Part shown: positions 54,443-64,000 of the stretch, piece after piece
Numbering within the stretch: the first letter of the stretch is position 1
Layout: each line of letters begins with the position of its first letter
Assembly: GCA_033977485.1 (NCBI GenBank)
Contig: CM066998.1
Span: 31,869,501-31,933,500 of the forward strand
Direction of reading: 5' to 3'
From: Hydrangea macrophylla
Taxonomy: Eukaryota; Streptophyta; Magnoliopsida; Cornales; Hydrangeaceae
Length of the DNA stretch: 64,000 nucleotides
Translations under genes and position numbers: made by a program
The notes under the pieces: generated by a model
Database searches by the model: none
What the model was told of the DNA's origin: nothing
The model's input: only the letters and a program-made list of their open reading frames with translations

Positions 54443-55959
54443 ATGGATCACGAACAATATGCTGCAGAAATAGCACAGTTGAAAGAAAGGATGGACCAAA
54501 TAATGGACATGTTGGAAACACTGACCCGTCAGAGGCCTGTAATTGATCCACCAATAATCGACCCACCTTTTCGGGGTGAAGAAGATGAATGGTTTGAGGA
54601 TTCGGAACCACCGAGAGCTGATGTACTGAGGGCAGAGAGAGAGAAAATTGAGAAAGCTGAGAAAGAGCGTATCGAGATGAAGGAGAAGGTGGAAAAGCTA
54701 GAGAAAGTTGTCCGCAAGTCTAATGGGGTTGATAGCCTACCTGCTAGAGTTAGAGGGTTTGTTTGAGGGAACTCAAGAAAAATTGCCAGCCGGTTTCAAG
54801 ATGCCCGAGATCGATAAGTTTGACGGTTCTGGCAACCCCAGAAACCACATGAGGATGTGCATTGGGGCCTTTCAGCCAAGTGGTCTGAATCCTGCCATGA
54901 TGGCCATGCTGTTTCAACAAACTTTGACTGGGGCAGCTTTATCCTGGTATTTCACATTAGAGTCAAGCAAGAGTCGTATATGGGAGGAAGTGGTGAAAGC
55001 TTTTATCACCCAGTATGAATACAATCAAAAGCTTGATATAACTGTGAGAGATCTAGAAACGACTACGCAAGAGAATAGAGAGTCATTTGCTGAATTCTTG
55101 ATGCGATGGAGGGGGAAAGCTGCAAAAATGACCCAACGGCCATCAGAGAAGGAACAGATCCGGATTGTAATCAAAAATCTCCAGAGCATCTATCAGGAGA
55201 AACTCATGTACCAGTGCATTCATACCTTTGCAGAATTATTTGAAATTGGAACCAGGATCGAGGACGCAATCAAGGATGGAAGGATTAAGAAGGAGGAACC
55301 TCAGGGGAACCGCTCTAGAAGACCATTTTATGGGGTGAACACGGGAAACCAGGTAGCGACTGATGTCAATGTTTTGAGCATGGAGGCTGCGCCAAGACCA
55401 TGGTTGGGGGGACAACCACGTCAGTTCACTGATTTAGGGATCTCATTGACCACCACTCTCAAGCGATTGATGGAAAAAGGATATCTAAAGCCGCTAGATC
55501 CAAAACCAATGCCTGATCCACTTCCACCGGGCTTCAATACAAAGCCTCTATTGTGAGTTTCACCAAACTCATGGCCATACGACTGACCGATGTATGAGGT
55601 TAAGGCATGAAGTACAAGATTTGATCAATAATAAGACCATTTCTCCTCCGCCTGTAGTTCGACCGCATGTGACTCGGAACCCGCTCCACAATCATCATGT
55701 TGTACCACCACCACGAAACATCAATCTCTTAGATGTTGGGGAGGAAATCTTCGACCCATCTGTGTTGATCGTACCGGTAGGACAAGCTGCCAAAGCTTAT
55801 GAATTCCCAAAAGATCAAAGGATATGCCTTATAGTAGTCAAGGAAGAGGATTGGCTGATAGGAGGAGAAGAAGAACAAGCATTTGAGGAAGATATAGACA
55901 ATGAAATCATCCAAATCAATTGTTGGGATCCAAACAATCCTACTAATAACTCCGTCTAG
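54443..55959 (+). pseudogene. Element 3 gag, broken by two frameshifts and stops
   Basis: An ATG at 54443 opens a heptad-rich coiled segment (MDHEQYAAEIAQLKERMDQI, later RAEREKIEKAEKERIEMKEK) that shifts frame near 54735. The second frame (54708-55556) holds the capsid domain: FKMPEIDKFDGSGNP, GAALSWYFTLESSKS, ETTTQENRESFAEFLMRWR and ELFEIGTRIEDAIKDGRIKK. It shifts again near 55548 into a third frame with the knuckle CEFHQTHGHTTDRC and MRLRHEVQDLI, which reaches a TAG at 55957. Sequence similarity to element 1 gag is clear throughout. Three frames mean no complete gag can be made. Confidence 0.88.
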
Positions 55960-56880
55960 GAGTAGGAGGTTTACAGTGACACGGATGGTCTGTGGTCCGA
56001 AGGAGAAGAAGAAGGAAATGCTGAAGAAGTAGTCAACCATGCCAAGCTGTTAGATGGGAATGACTTGAAGAAAGGGAAAGGGAAGGATCTTGAACAAGGA
56101 AGTCAGGCATTGCATGCACACTTCATCAAGAAAGGAGAAGATTTCCCCTGCTACGGCTCTCCAGAGCTATGGGTGGACTGCAAAGATAAGTACTTGGAGC
56201 AAAGGTTTGAGATCTCTTTCATACATGAGTTCACTGACTATGAAGATCCATACTTGCAAGTGCCTACAGAACTAATTACTGTCCAAGATTGGATTTGTGC
56301 ACTGGATGGTCTGGCTATGAGGAACCTTTTTGATGAAGAAGGTAGTAAGACCGAGGAGAGCGGTCCAAAGAAGATCATAGAAGTGAAGATTGGGAAAGAA
56401 CAGATGGGAGAAATACTGAAGGAAGAGGTCAAAGGAAATAAAGCAATGAGGGAGAAGCCGGAAAATGGAGGAGAGATAGAATCAGGGAATTTGCCAAAAT
56501 GTCCTTCAGTCTGGTGATAGGATTCCCCTACCTCGGAAGTCTGTAATGGCCAGTATGAGCCGAACCTTTTAAATTTTCTGTTATCAATGAAAGTGACTGA
56601 TTCTGCTTACTTGATTCCGCTTAATGATTTTTTTAATAACTGTGAAAAAAAAAAGAGAGCAAATAAACCTGCATGAAAAATCATTGAGGAAACCTTGGCA
56701 TTTGGCTTAGAAAATGAAGAAGATTCTCAAAGTGATTCTTTCCATATTTCACTCAATAAAGATAAAAGCATAAAATTGATCTCATTGCTAAAAGAATACA
56801 AGGATGCCTTGCATGGTCCTATGATGATGTGCCAGAATGAATTCAGAAATTATCCCACATCACCCCCTTTATACCAAACC
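55960..56880 (+). pseudogene. Element 3 residual pol: post-G-patch linker and first part of RT, internally deleted
   Basis: After a second TAG (55963-55965) the frame carries an acidic linker (YSDTDGLWSEGEEEG) and then directly FIKKGEDFPCYGSPELW, which corresponds to FVKEGDDFPYFGFPQPW of element 1, a site beyond its protease and G-patch. The protease and G-patch are therefore deleted. From about 56695 comes a stretch (FGLENEEDSQ, LISLLKEYKDAL) like the segment before the RT of element 1, then a frameshift and stop at 56880. RT core, RNase H domains and integrase are absent. Confidence 0.7.
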
Positions 56881-57707
56881 TAAAAGGTGAGCTCACAGTC
56901 CAAAGCCATGAACTTGTTCCTTAATGGTAGCTCGATATCTTAGATGAACTTCTTCTTCTTAAAAAAAAAAAAAAAAGAGAAAGAAAGAAAAAAAAAAGAA
57001 AATAAAAGAGCTCGCTAGGATGAAAACCCGAAATGGCGCCTAGGCAAAAGTTAGAGCAAAATAAGATGCGTGTTGATTTCAAAATCTGAATCCTAGCCAG
57101 TCAAAATCATGAAGAGAATAAGAGATAGTGAGAAAAGAAAGGAAAAAAAAAAAAAAAAAAAGAGAGAAAAAAAGTAGAGAATAAATAAGATTGAGAATTC
57201 TTGAGTACTTCAAAGTACATGAATTATCCTAAGAAAAGAAATTGGAAATGAAAAGAAAGATTTGGAAGTATCAATTAAATTTTTGTGAGAGACTCGATGG
57301 ATAAGTGATAAGTGGACCTAAAACAATGCAGAAATATCTTTGAGAAAGATAAAGAGTAATTTGGAGGGCTGATATTAGTATGTGAGTATGATAGTGTATG
57401 AGTAAAACATGATGTATTATGAGAGTTGTAAAGATTGACTGGCTAGTGATAAGGTGAAAAGAATCAACCGCCACAAAACAAAAAAGGGGAAAGAAGGAAA
57501 GAAAAGAAAAAAAAAAAAAAAAAAAGAAGAAAAGAGGAAAAGAAAAAAATGCATAAGAAGGAGAAGTAGTTCATCATCTTGTTCAAAAGCTGCCACAAGG
57601 AATATGTTTCAGAAAATCTGCCTAGAAAAGGCACCCATTGAACCTAAATGAAAACATGGCTCGAAAAGCCCACCAATTCTTGAAGCCTTATTCTTTCAAG
57701 ACCTCCA
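56881..57707 (+). other. Purine-rich 3' region of element 3
   Basis: A-rich low-complexity tracts at 56953-57000, 57140-57175 and 57480-57550 surround one copy of the gctcgctagg...gcctaggcaaaa motif (57010-57050). The lysine-rich frame through 57454-57651 is a product of the A-rich tract. Confidence 0.6.
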
Positions 57708-58046
57708 GAGTAGATGAACTACGTTTTGACCTGATTCCCATTCGGGGATACATAGGAAGCCTGCAAGGTTCGGTCACAACTACACACACAGTAAATCATT
57801 GCACTTCTTTCAGGCCTCGATCGAACTACTATAGTACTTGATGCCCATTCGGGGATAAGTAGGCGGGTCTCCCAAGGCCCTCGGTCCAAAGAAGAAACCC
57901 AACCAATTCATGAAATTACCTTGAAAACTAGGGGCAAACTATCGTTTGCCCAGAGGTCGCGTCAACTTCCTTAAACCAGGGGCAAAATTCGTTTGCCTAG
58001 CATTCCCAAGCCCCCTGTCAAACTAGGGGCAAACTGTCGTTTGCCA
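57708..58046 (+). repeat. 3' motif module of element 3
   Basis: Two degenerate copies of the gaactacg...ctgattccc...cggggataca/gtagg motif (57716, 57823) and three of the aggggcaaac...gtttgcc motif (57930, 57978, 58025), the first a perfect hairpin gggcaaac-tatc-gtttgccc. Same motif types as 35597-36300 in element 1. Confidence 0.8.
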
Positions 58047-58806
58047 AATAAAATATCTCTATGTTTACTGGTTTCAAGGACCAAGCTTAGGCATCCTGAG
58101 AATTCTTGAAGTAAAAAGTTGAAGATTTCATGCATAAATCTAAAATTGATTTAAGATGGAAAGAAACATGAAAAGAAGAATTCTTCATTATCAAAAAGTC
58201 AATGTAAAGGAAGATACAATGAAAGAATATTATGGGATAACAATTTTTTCTAAAGATCAAAGAAGCGCAAATAAAAGAAAGCAGAATTGGTCACAAATTT
58301 GAAAATGTGTATCTCAACTCAGTTTGAGTCTACCTTCTTGAAATCCAAAAGATATATTCTGCAGAGGGATCAACAAGAATTGAAGATCCCAAAAGAAGGA
58401 TAATATCAGGGAGGTCAGGGAGTCAGATTCTGCTCCGCTAAGGAAATCAAATAGAGGTCGAGTAATATCTTCAGAGAGAACAAAATCAAGAGAATACCCT
58501 TAGTAGATCAGGCTCCAAGCCGTACAAGTTAATCATCGAATGAACCAGAAAGCTTTTGGTTTTGTCTATAATAAAAAAAGAAATCAGTAAATAGAAAAGT
58601 GAGGTTGTTGTGGAGAACTGGCTCATACTTTTTCCTCTTCTTGCCCGAATCGCCCAAACTGCTGTCCATAGCAAGCAATCCATCAAAAAGAATATTTTGA
58701 AAAAAAAAAAATGAAAAAAAAACGATAAAGATAAATCCGAAACAAGAAGCATATAAACATCTCTTCAGCTAGAATAGCCCCAAAGCAAATCTTTTGAGAT
58801 TGTACC
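58047..58806 (+). other. 3' interior of element 3, nothing firmly recognised
   Basis: AT-rich. On the minus strand an ATG near 58671 starts MDSSLGDSGKKRKKYEP, basic like the start of the antisense PMD gene in element 1, but no downstream PMD sequence follows and the similarity may be chance. Confidence 0.35.
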
Positions 58807-59268
58807 GTTACCGATCAAATCCTCGGTCTTGGTATAAGTCGTCTATCGCATCCTTTGAGTTACCGATCAAATTCTCGGTCTTGGTATAAGTCGTCTATCG
58901 CATCCTATGAGTTACCGATCAAATCCTCGGTCTTGGTATAAGTCGTCTATCGCATCCTATGAGTTACCGATCAAATCCTCGGTCTTGGTATAAGTCGTCT
59001 ATCGCATCCTTTGAGTTACCGATCAAATCCTCGATCTTGGCATAAGTCGTCTATCGCATCCTATGAGTTACCGATCAAATCCTCGGTCTTGGTATAAGTC
59101 GTCTATCGCATCCTATGAGTTACCGATCAAATCCTCAGTCTTGGTATAAGTCGTCTATCGCATCCTATGAGTCACCGATCAAATCCTCGGTCTTGGTATA
59201 AGTCGTCTATCGCATCCTATGAGTCACCGATCAAATCATCGGTCTTGGTATAAGTCGTCTATCGCAGC
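58807..59268. repeat. 52-bp tandem repeat, nine copies
   Basis: The anchor ccgatcaaatcctcggtctt begins at 58811, 58863, 58915, 58967, 59019 and onwards every 52 bases. Copies differ at one to three positions. The last copy ends at the LTR boundary of element 4. Confidence 0.95.
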
Positions 59269-60889
59269 TGACACGATAAAATAGTTGTGCGCTCTTGTGC
59301 AACACCCAAGTGTAGGTGATCGTGCAAGTAATATAGTACTGGAAGTCCAGGTCGATCCCACAGGGAAGGAATAGGGAGAATGTCTACTAAGTTACAACCA
59401 AAAGAAAAAAGAAAAGTTTAATTGTAGTAGCGACTAAATCCTAATTAATTAAATTAAACTAACTTACAAATTAAAGCATAAAGAAACATAAATAATTAAA
59501 CTAATGAACTAAAGGTGTTGGAAACACGTGAATCCACATTAATCCTAACCATCTACCATGCACATTCATTAACGTTCTATGGAGTTCATTCCTCTTCAGC
59601 ATTCCGTATTTTTCTAAAGATAAAGAATCAATAGACCTTTCATGACCGGGACTACATCATCACATTTGAGTAAAATACATGGAAGACGGTTTAAAATAAT
59701 GGTTATTACTTGCACTCTAAATGGTGTTAGCATTCAAAGTGGTTTTCAAAAGTCATTGAAGAAAATGCCTTAAGGCTTTAAGTTCTAAAAACTGTTGTGA
59801 CAAACTGAGCTTATTGGGACAATTTGATGACAGATTTCTAAAACAGAAAGTCATGGAATACTTAAAAGAATCATCTCAAGATTTAACATGTTCGATCGAT
59901 CGAAGCGCTCTCGATCGATCGGACAACATCATCCTTCAATCGATCGAAATGTCTTCGATCGCTTGACTATGGCTGGTTCGATCGATCGAAATATCTTCGA
60001 TCGATCGAGCCCAGGGTTTCTAAAGATTGCATGGCAGAGGTTGGGAATCAATGTTTCATCACATATTCCCAACGTCTAAACTATGAAAACATAATAAAAC
60101 TAATGCAGGAATAGAAAACTAAAGTAATCAAAGCATCTAAACTAATAAACAATCAAATAGAGGGAAAGGAGAAGAAAAACCTGTAAATAATCTGAAATAA
60201 ACTTGTAAATAACTTGTAATACAGTTGAATCATCAATAATCTTCAATGAATCAATGGAAAAGATGAAAAATAACATGAATCTAACCTAACCTACTCCTAA
60301 TCTAACCCTAAAACTACCCTAAACTGCTGTTTTTCGCGTTCTGGAGCGTCCCCCTTTCGTCTGGCGTCAAAACGACGTATATATAGGGTTCCCACAGAGT
60401 TTACGCAACTTTTGGGTGAAAATAAGGTTCGATCGATCGAGTCGATCGATCGAAGGTTCGATCGATTGAACTCTCTTCAATCGCTTGAACTCCTCTGATT
60501 TTGACAGCACTGCACACCGATGGGAGAATGGCCATAACTTTTTACTCGGACCTCGAATTGACCTCCTGTTTGCGGCCACGCGACCGTAACTCAAAGATCT
60601 ACATTTCATGTCTCTGGTAAAATCTTCCAAATCTGAAGTTATCATTGTCAAAATTGGCATTTTCCCAGCTGCTTCTGTTGTTCTATCCACCAGAATCACT
60701 TTCTTTAGCTCCACTTCATTGATTTACATCCTAATACCTATAAAACAATGCAAAAACATATATTTTAGCATTAACACAATAAAAAGAACATTGTTATTAG
60801 AATGCACCTAAATGTAGGGATTTTGAGGATAAAGTATGCATAAAATACTACGTAATACACTAGAAATATGCACTTTTCACCACGAATCA
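59269..60889 (-). repeat. Element 4 3' LTR (1621 bp)
   Basis: TG...CA ends in minus orientation; purine tract adjoins the TG end. Contains a TATA box (60378-60385, minus strand), two clusters of tcgatcga palindromes (59889-60012 and 60428-60485), and near its end the stretch ggtcgatcccacagggaagg commonly seen close to LTR ends of this group. Confidence 0.65.
60378..60385 (-). promoter_or_regulatory. TATA box of element 4 LTR
   Basis: Minus strand reads CCCTATATATACG about 505 bases after the LTR start, a plausible core promoter. Confidence 0.5.
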
Positions 60890-60900
60890 CACCCCCCAAC
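60890..60900 (-). other. Polypurine tract of element 4
   Basis: Minus-strand GTTGGGGGGTG immediately before the LTR. Very similar GTTGGGGGGAG words recur at 62681-62693 and 62996-63006. Confidence 0.7.
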
Positions 60901-62868
60901 TAGCTCGTTGCTAGTCCCTAGCAATGAAGCGAACTACAGCAGTGTTTATTTAACTCTAAAAATTGAAAATAAAAGAAAGTAAAAATCCTAAATCACTTTC
61001 GCAGGAATCGCGATTGCATTTAGCATATGCAACAAGCCTTTAAACCTCTAGGTTACCCCTAGTGGACGAGTGTTGTCTCGTGAGGGTTTGCAGTGAATCT
61101 ACCCACAAAATTCATGTTTATAGTAATGGTTCTAGTTTAAATGTTTTCAAGAATTTTCCTCTCATTAACAATGTGGTTAAGCTCAACAGTCTTATGAAAC
61201 TCTCTAGTATGCCATAGCCATGCAACACACATATTACAGTTAATCTACTATCAAAGTAATTAGAATGTTCCATACCTATTAATCTTCAAGTGTGTGTGTG
61301 AATGGACAACCAAAATACAAAACTTTAATTTCAAAGCTTGCATAACCTAAGACACTATCAAGACGTTCATTTTGACTCAACTCTCACCGGGATTACACTC
61401 TTAAGATGAAATCACTCCGAATTAGGTGTAATAATTATCACTCATGATATGGAAGCTGTAAAGAGTAATTGTAAATGGAATCTAATGCTTCTCATATCTA
61501 AATAGAAAAACGGAAATTTTAGTGCATAAAGTCTCATGAAAGGATACCTTTCACTAGAAGAGCGAGACACCGCGGAGAACTCTCTCATTACCTTAACTTC
61601 AAATCCAATTTACCTAGCATCATTAGGACTTTGAAAAAGAGGTATTAAGTGAAAGAAGAAAGAGGCTCGTGATATTCAATTGGGTCAAAGGATGTGATTG
61701 GAATGTCTACTATAACTTTTCAAACTTCCCACATCTCCAATCTCTCTCTTCTTCTTTTCTTTTATTTATTTTTTTCACACTCTTCTTTTCATTCCTTTTT
61801 TTTCTTTTGTCACAACCATTGGCATTTTTTTTTTCTTTTCATGCCTTTTTTTTTCTTTTATTTTCTTTTCTTTTTCTTTTCTTTTTTTTTTTCCATTTTT
61901 TTTTCTTTGCCAACTTTCCCTTATTCACAGAACCAAACTTCTTGTTAAGATAACACATTCCAATCACTCCTAAATGAAGAATTGAAGCTTGAACTCCTAA
62001 TTTGGAGTTAGGTATAGACTTTAGGATTATGTAGACAAGGTAAATATGATAAGCTCAAAAGGTGAAGTAAAGGAATATCATAGAGGTAGGCCAAGGCTGT
62101 ATTATCCATGTATGGTCAAAAGATGGCCTAAATCATCTTCTAAGTTAATAGGATAATTCATTTCAGTAAATTCAAGAGCTCTAAAGTTTGGTAAATCCTG
62201 AACGTTCTCTTCTAGTGATCAGTCAAAATGAAGAAAATTGAGACTTTCAACGAATTAATACGCTTTTCAAAAAGTAAGAGTAATTTTATAAAACCCTCAA
62301 AAACAAAAGAATGGCACAAAAGCTCACTTGGGTTATTAGTCTCCACTACAGTCTTTCAAGACACTTAAACTATGCTTACTAATCCATTTTAGCTAAGTAC
62401 AAGGTTGTCACAACGTGCTCAAAGTTGTTTGAAGATTAAAAAGCATAAAACATACTATAACTAAGATAGTAAAGAAACTACCATAGTATATCACATACTA
62501 ATAACATACAGAAAGTAACACTAATGCATCATAACTAACTACATTAACTATGAGAGAAATACAAGAACCATTAAAAATTTCAAAATTTTTGCAATTTTGA
62601 TTTACTGAGTCATGTTGCTAAGCAGGTGTATTGACACGAAACCATAAAAAGAAATAAACGAGACATGCAATGACTCACTCCCCCCAACTAAAACTAAACA
62701 TTGTCCCCAATGTTCTAAACTATGCACATGGACATGTAAAGTCAAGCGAGAGAAGGAAGGATGTTACCTCGAGGCATTAATATCCAAATTTTTTTTTTTT
62801 TTTTTTTTTTTTCAAGTTACCTGCAAAATCATTAGTAGCAACAAGGAAAAATAGAGAGAATACTATAA
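60901..62868 (-). other. 3' untranslated region of element 4, including a pyrimidine tract
   Basis: Non-coding 2 kb. A T/C-rich tract occupies 61740-61920 (purine-rich on the element's sense strand) and a T-run 62789-62812. The words cattggggacaatg and gttggggggag (minus strand, 62675-62710) resemble the stretch usually found after the last ORF in Athila/Tat-group elements. No gene is supported. Confidence 0.5.
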
Positions 62869-64000
62869 TCACTCAGTAAATAAATTCAGGTAATCAAAAT
62901 TTTTATCATAGATTAACAACCGAAATTTTTGAGGATCTTCCCAATAAAATAATTGAACAGTGAGAAGAATGTTGGGATCCTCATAAACATGCAACTCCCC
63001 CCAACTAATGTCAGGCTCAAGGTCAGAGGAGATGATGCAAAACCTATGGCTTCCAAATTTTTTTGGGACAGTTATAAAAGGAATACCACACTTTTTAGGA
63101 ATTATATGCAAGAAACGATCTTTGGTGTTGGTATTTCCTATAACAGCCTCTATTTTAATACTAAAAACAGGGGGAGGCCATGGTTCAATAAAAGGGGCAG
63201 GGTCAAAGTGATGTTCTAATGAAGCTTCACCACCCTCCGCTTGTCCTAGAACAGAATCTATGGAGGTATAATCATAGGAATTGAATTTCTGTTCTATGCA
63301 CATGATATTGGACTGGACATGAATAAAGCTATCTATTTGGGCCTCAATGTCATAATCACTCAAGAAGGTCAAGCAGTCTAGAAGATTGCTAGCTTCTTGT
63401 TGAATTTTAAGATCATCTAAAGTGGGCCCAATATTTTCCAAGTCTTCTCTCAAAGAATTTTGAAAGTTAAAATTTTGTGAAGAACATGTGCTAGTATCCT
63501 TACCATCCTCTTCCACAACACATTCTGTTTGTTCACGAATGGGGTACACATAACATTCAAGCTCAGGACGAGAGCTTTGATTGATAGCAAGGATAGGTGA
63601 TGGACAACTTGGTGACACCACCTCTTCGGCCGAAAGAGGTGAGGGTTCATGAATATCAGATGAATCTAAACCGAATTTAGAATTTTCAATAACGTCCTCC
63701 CTGTGGTCACTATTAAAGGTTGGGGTAGAGTCAACAGGGGACTCCTCCTTTCCTAGTTGCATGCAATCACCTAAACTCTCATCATCTTTTAAGACCTCAT
63801 TCTCATCCTCGCAACTCTCCTCACTATATGTGTCATCTATTGAAGTACTCTGGATAAAGAGATTGTGCAACTTTATCAAGGAAGCGAAGGAGTTGATGTC
63901 TGGGGTTGTATGTTGAGGAGAAGATGGTTCTGCAACTTCATGCTCAATGGTTTGGTTTTGGAGTTCTTGTTGGGTTATCACTTTCTCAAATGAGTTGTTA
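62869..64000 (-). CDS. Unrecognised acidic ORF of element 4, 5' end outside the window
   Basis: The minus-strand frame is open from the right edge to TGA at 62869-62871, at least 377 codons, with no ATG near its left limit, so the start lies beyond the window or in an upstream ORF. The N-terminal two thirds is rich in Glu, Asp and Ser with no clear domain; the last 130 residues are more structured (EPWPPPVFSIKIEA, KKFGSHRFCIISSDLEPD, SWGELHVYEDPN, YWEDPQKFRLLIYDKN). I do not recognise a family. Its position between pol and the 3' LTR is where extra ORFs occur in Athila/Tat-group elements. The GTTGGGGGGAG word at 62996-63006 lies in the codons of SWGEL. Confidence 0.5.
   Translation of the reverse strand, partial: NNSFEKVITQQELQNQTIEHEVAEPSSPQHTTPDINSFASLIKLHNLFIQSTSIDDTYSEESCEDENEVLKDDESLGDCMQLGKEESPVDSTPTFNSDHREDVIENSKFGLDSSDIHEPSPLSAEEVVSPSCPSPILAINQSSRPELECYVYPIREQTECVVEEDGKDTSTCSSQNFNFQNSLREDLENIGPTLDDLKIQQEASNLLDCLTFLSDYDIEAQIDSFIHVQSNIMCIEQKFNSYDYTSIDSVLGQAEGGEASLEHHFDPAPFIEPWPPPVFSIKIEAVIGNTNTKDRFLHIIPKKCGIPFITVPKKFGSHRFCIISSDLEPDISWGELHVYEDPNILLTVQLFYWEDPQKFRLLIYDKNFDYLNLFTE

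Larger units (their letters stand above)
18985..59268 (+). mobile_element. Element 3: Tat-like Ty3/gypsy retrotransposon, deleted and split by element 2
   Basis: The 5' LTR starts at 18985 (TGTAGACACCCC), is interrupted at 19789 by element 2, resumes at 50552-50557 and ends TATCCACA at 53051. It is followed by the primer-binding site TGGCGACTCTGTTGGGGA, a 1.4-kb leader, a gag gene in three frames, fragments of protease-to-RT sequence, and a 3' region with the same motif module as element 1. RT, both RNase H domains and integrase are absent. No 3' LTR was found; the element runs into a 52-bp tandem array and then element 4 at 59269, so its right limit is approximate. LTR and gag similarity to element 1 place it in a sister family. 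It inserted into the CACTA transposase, possibly at CAATG (18980-18984), though the second target copy is not in the window. Confidence 0.75.
59269..64000 (-). mobile_element. Element 4: 3' part of a Ty3/gypsy-type retrotransposon, minus strand, cut by the window edge
   Basis: Read on the minus strand: an ORF (62869 to the edge), a pyrimidine/purine-rich 3' region, a polypurine tract GTTGGGGGGTG (60890-60900), and a 3' LTR starting TGATTCGTGG (60889) and ending CGTGTCA (59269). The preceding signature ttgctagggactagcaacgagc before the purine tract is familiar from Athila/Tat-group elements. Gag, pol and the 5' LTR would lie beyond 64000. Confidence 0.65.

Noticed and set aside
57454..57651. 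Lysine-rich basic frame
   Set aside because: Product of the A-rich low-complexity tract.
58807..59268. CRISPR-like look of a regular 52-bp array
   Set aside because: Units are contiguous with no variable spacers, and the context is a plant retrotransposon.
61669..61953. Phe/Ser-rich frame resembling a membrane protein
   Set aside because: It is a translation of the T/C-rich tract in the 3' region of element 4.

Overview
The window looks like intergenic, transposon-saturated DNA from a flowering-plant nuclear genome, probably a eudicot with a large genome. The evidence is long Ty3/gypsy LTR retrotransposons of the Tat type (with a second RNase H domain) and the Tekay/Del type, a CACTA (En/Spm) transposase, a MITE, plant-mobile-domain (PMD) genes, and abundant mini- and microsatellites. 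I see no convincing intact host gene, no rRNA or tRNA gene and no CRISPR array. Identifications rest on motif reading only.

The main architecture is a stack of nested insertions. A decayed PMD gene (from about 14076) is broken at 14374 by a CACTA element. That element's transposase is cut at 18984 by a Tat-like LTR retrotransposon ('element 3', from 18985 to about 59268). The 5' LTR of element 3 is split at 19789/50552 by a Tekay-like, minus-strand, pol-deleted element ('element 2', 19790-50551, target duplication TATAT). The internal region of element 2 is split by a young Tat-like element ('element 1', 24549-45007, target duplication ATCCC, LTRs about 99% identical by eye). At 59269 the 3' part of another Ty3/gypsy element on the minus strand ('element 4') begins and runs off the right edge.

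Element 1 carries gag-protease-RT-RNase H-second RNase H-integrase on the plus strand (29058-35570), broken only by two TAG codons. Its 6-kb 3' region holds, on the opposite strand, a spliced six-exon PMD pseudogene with its own 5'-UTR intron (37903-40160) and an uninterrupted DUF7745/PMD-like ORF (36581-37579). Elements 1 and 3 share noncoding signals: the primer-binding site, GC palindromes upstream of the LTR TATA box, and a 3' module of three recurring motifs including tandem polypurine-tract-like hairpins.

Left of the stack (1-14 kb) are a 106-bp satellite built from five GGTTCC-headed monomers of about 21 bp (497-3050), a non-coding LTR-type element with a repeat pair at 3737-4310 and 6958-7547, a 53-bp minisatellite (9850-10320), a foldback repeat (12106-12440) and AT-rich unique sequence.
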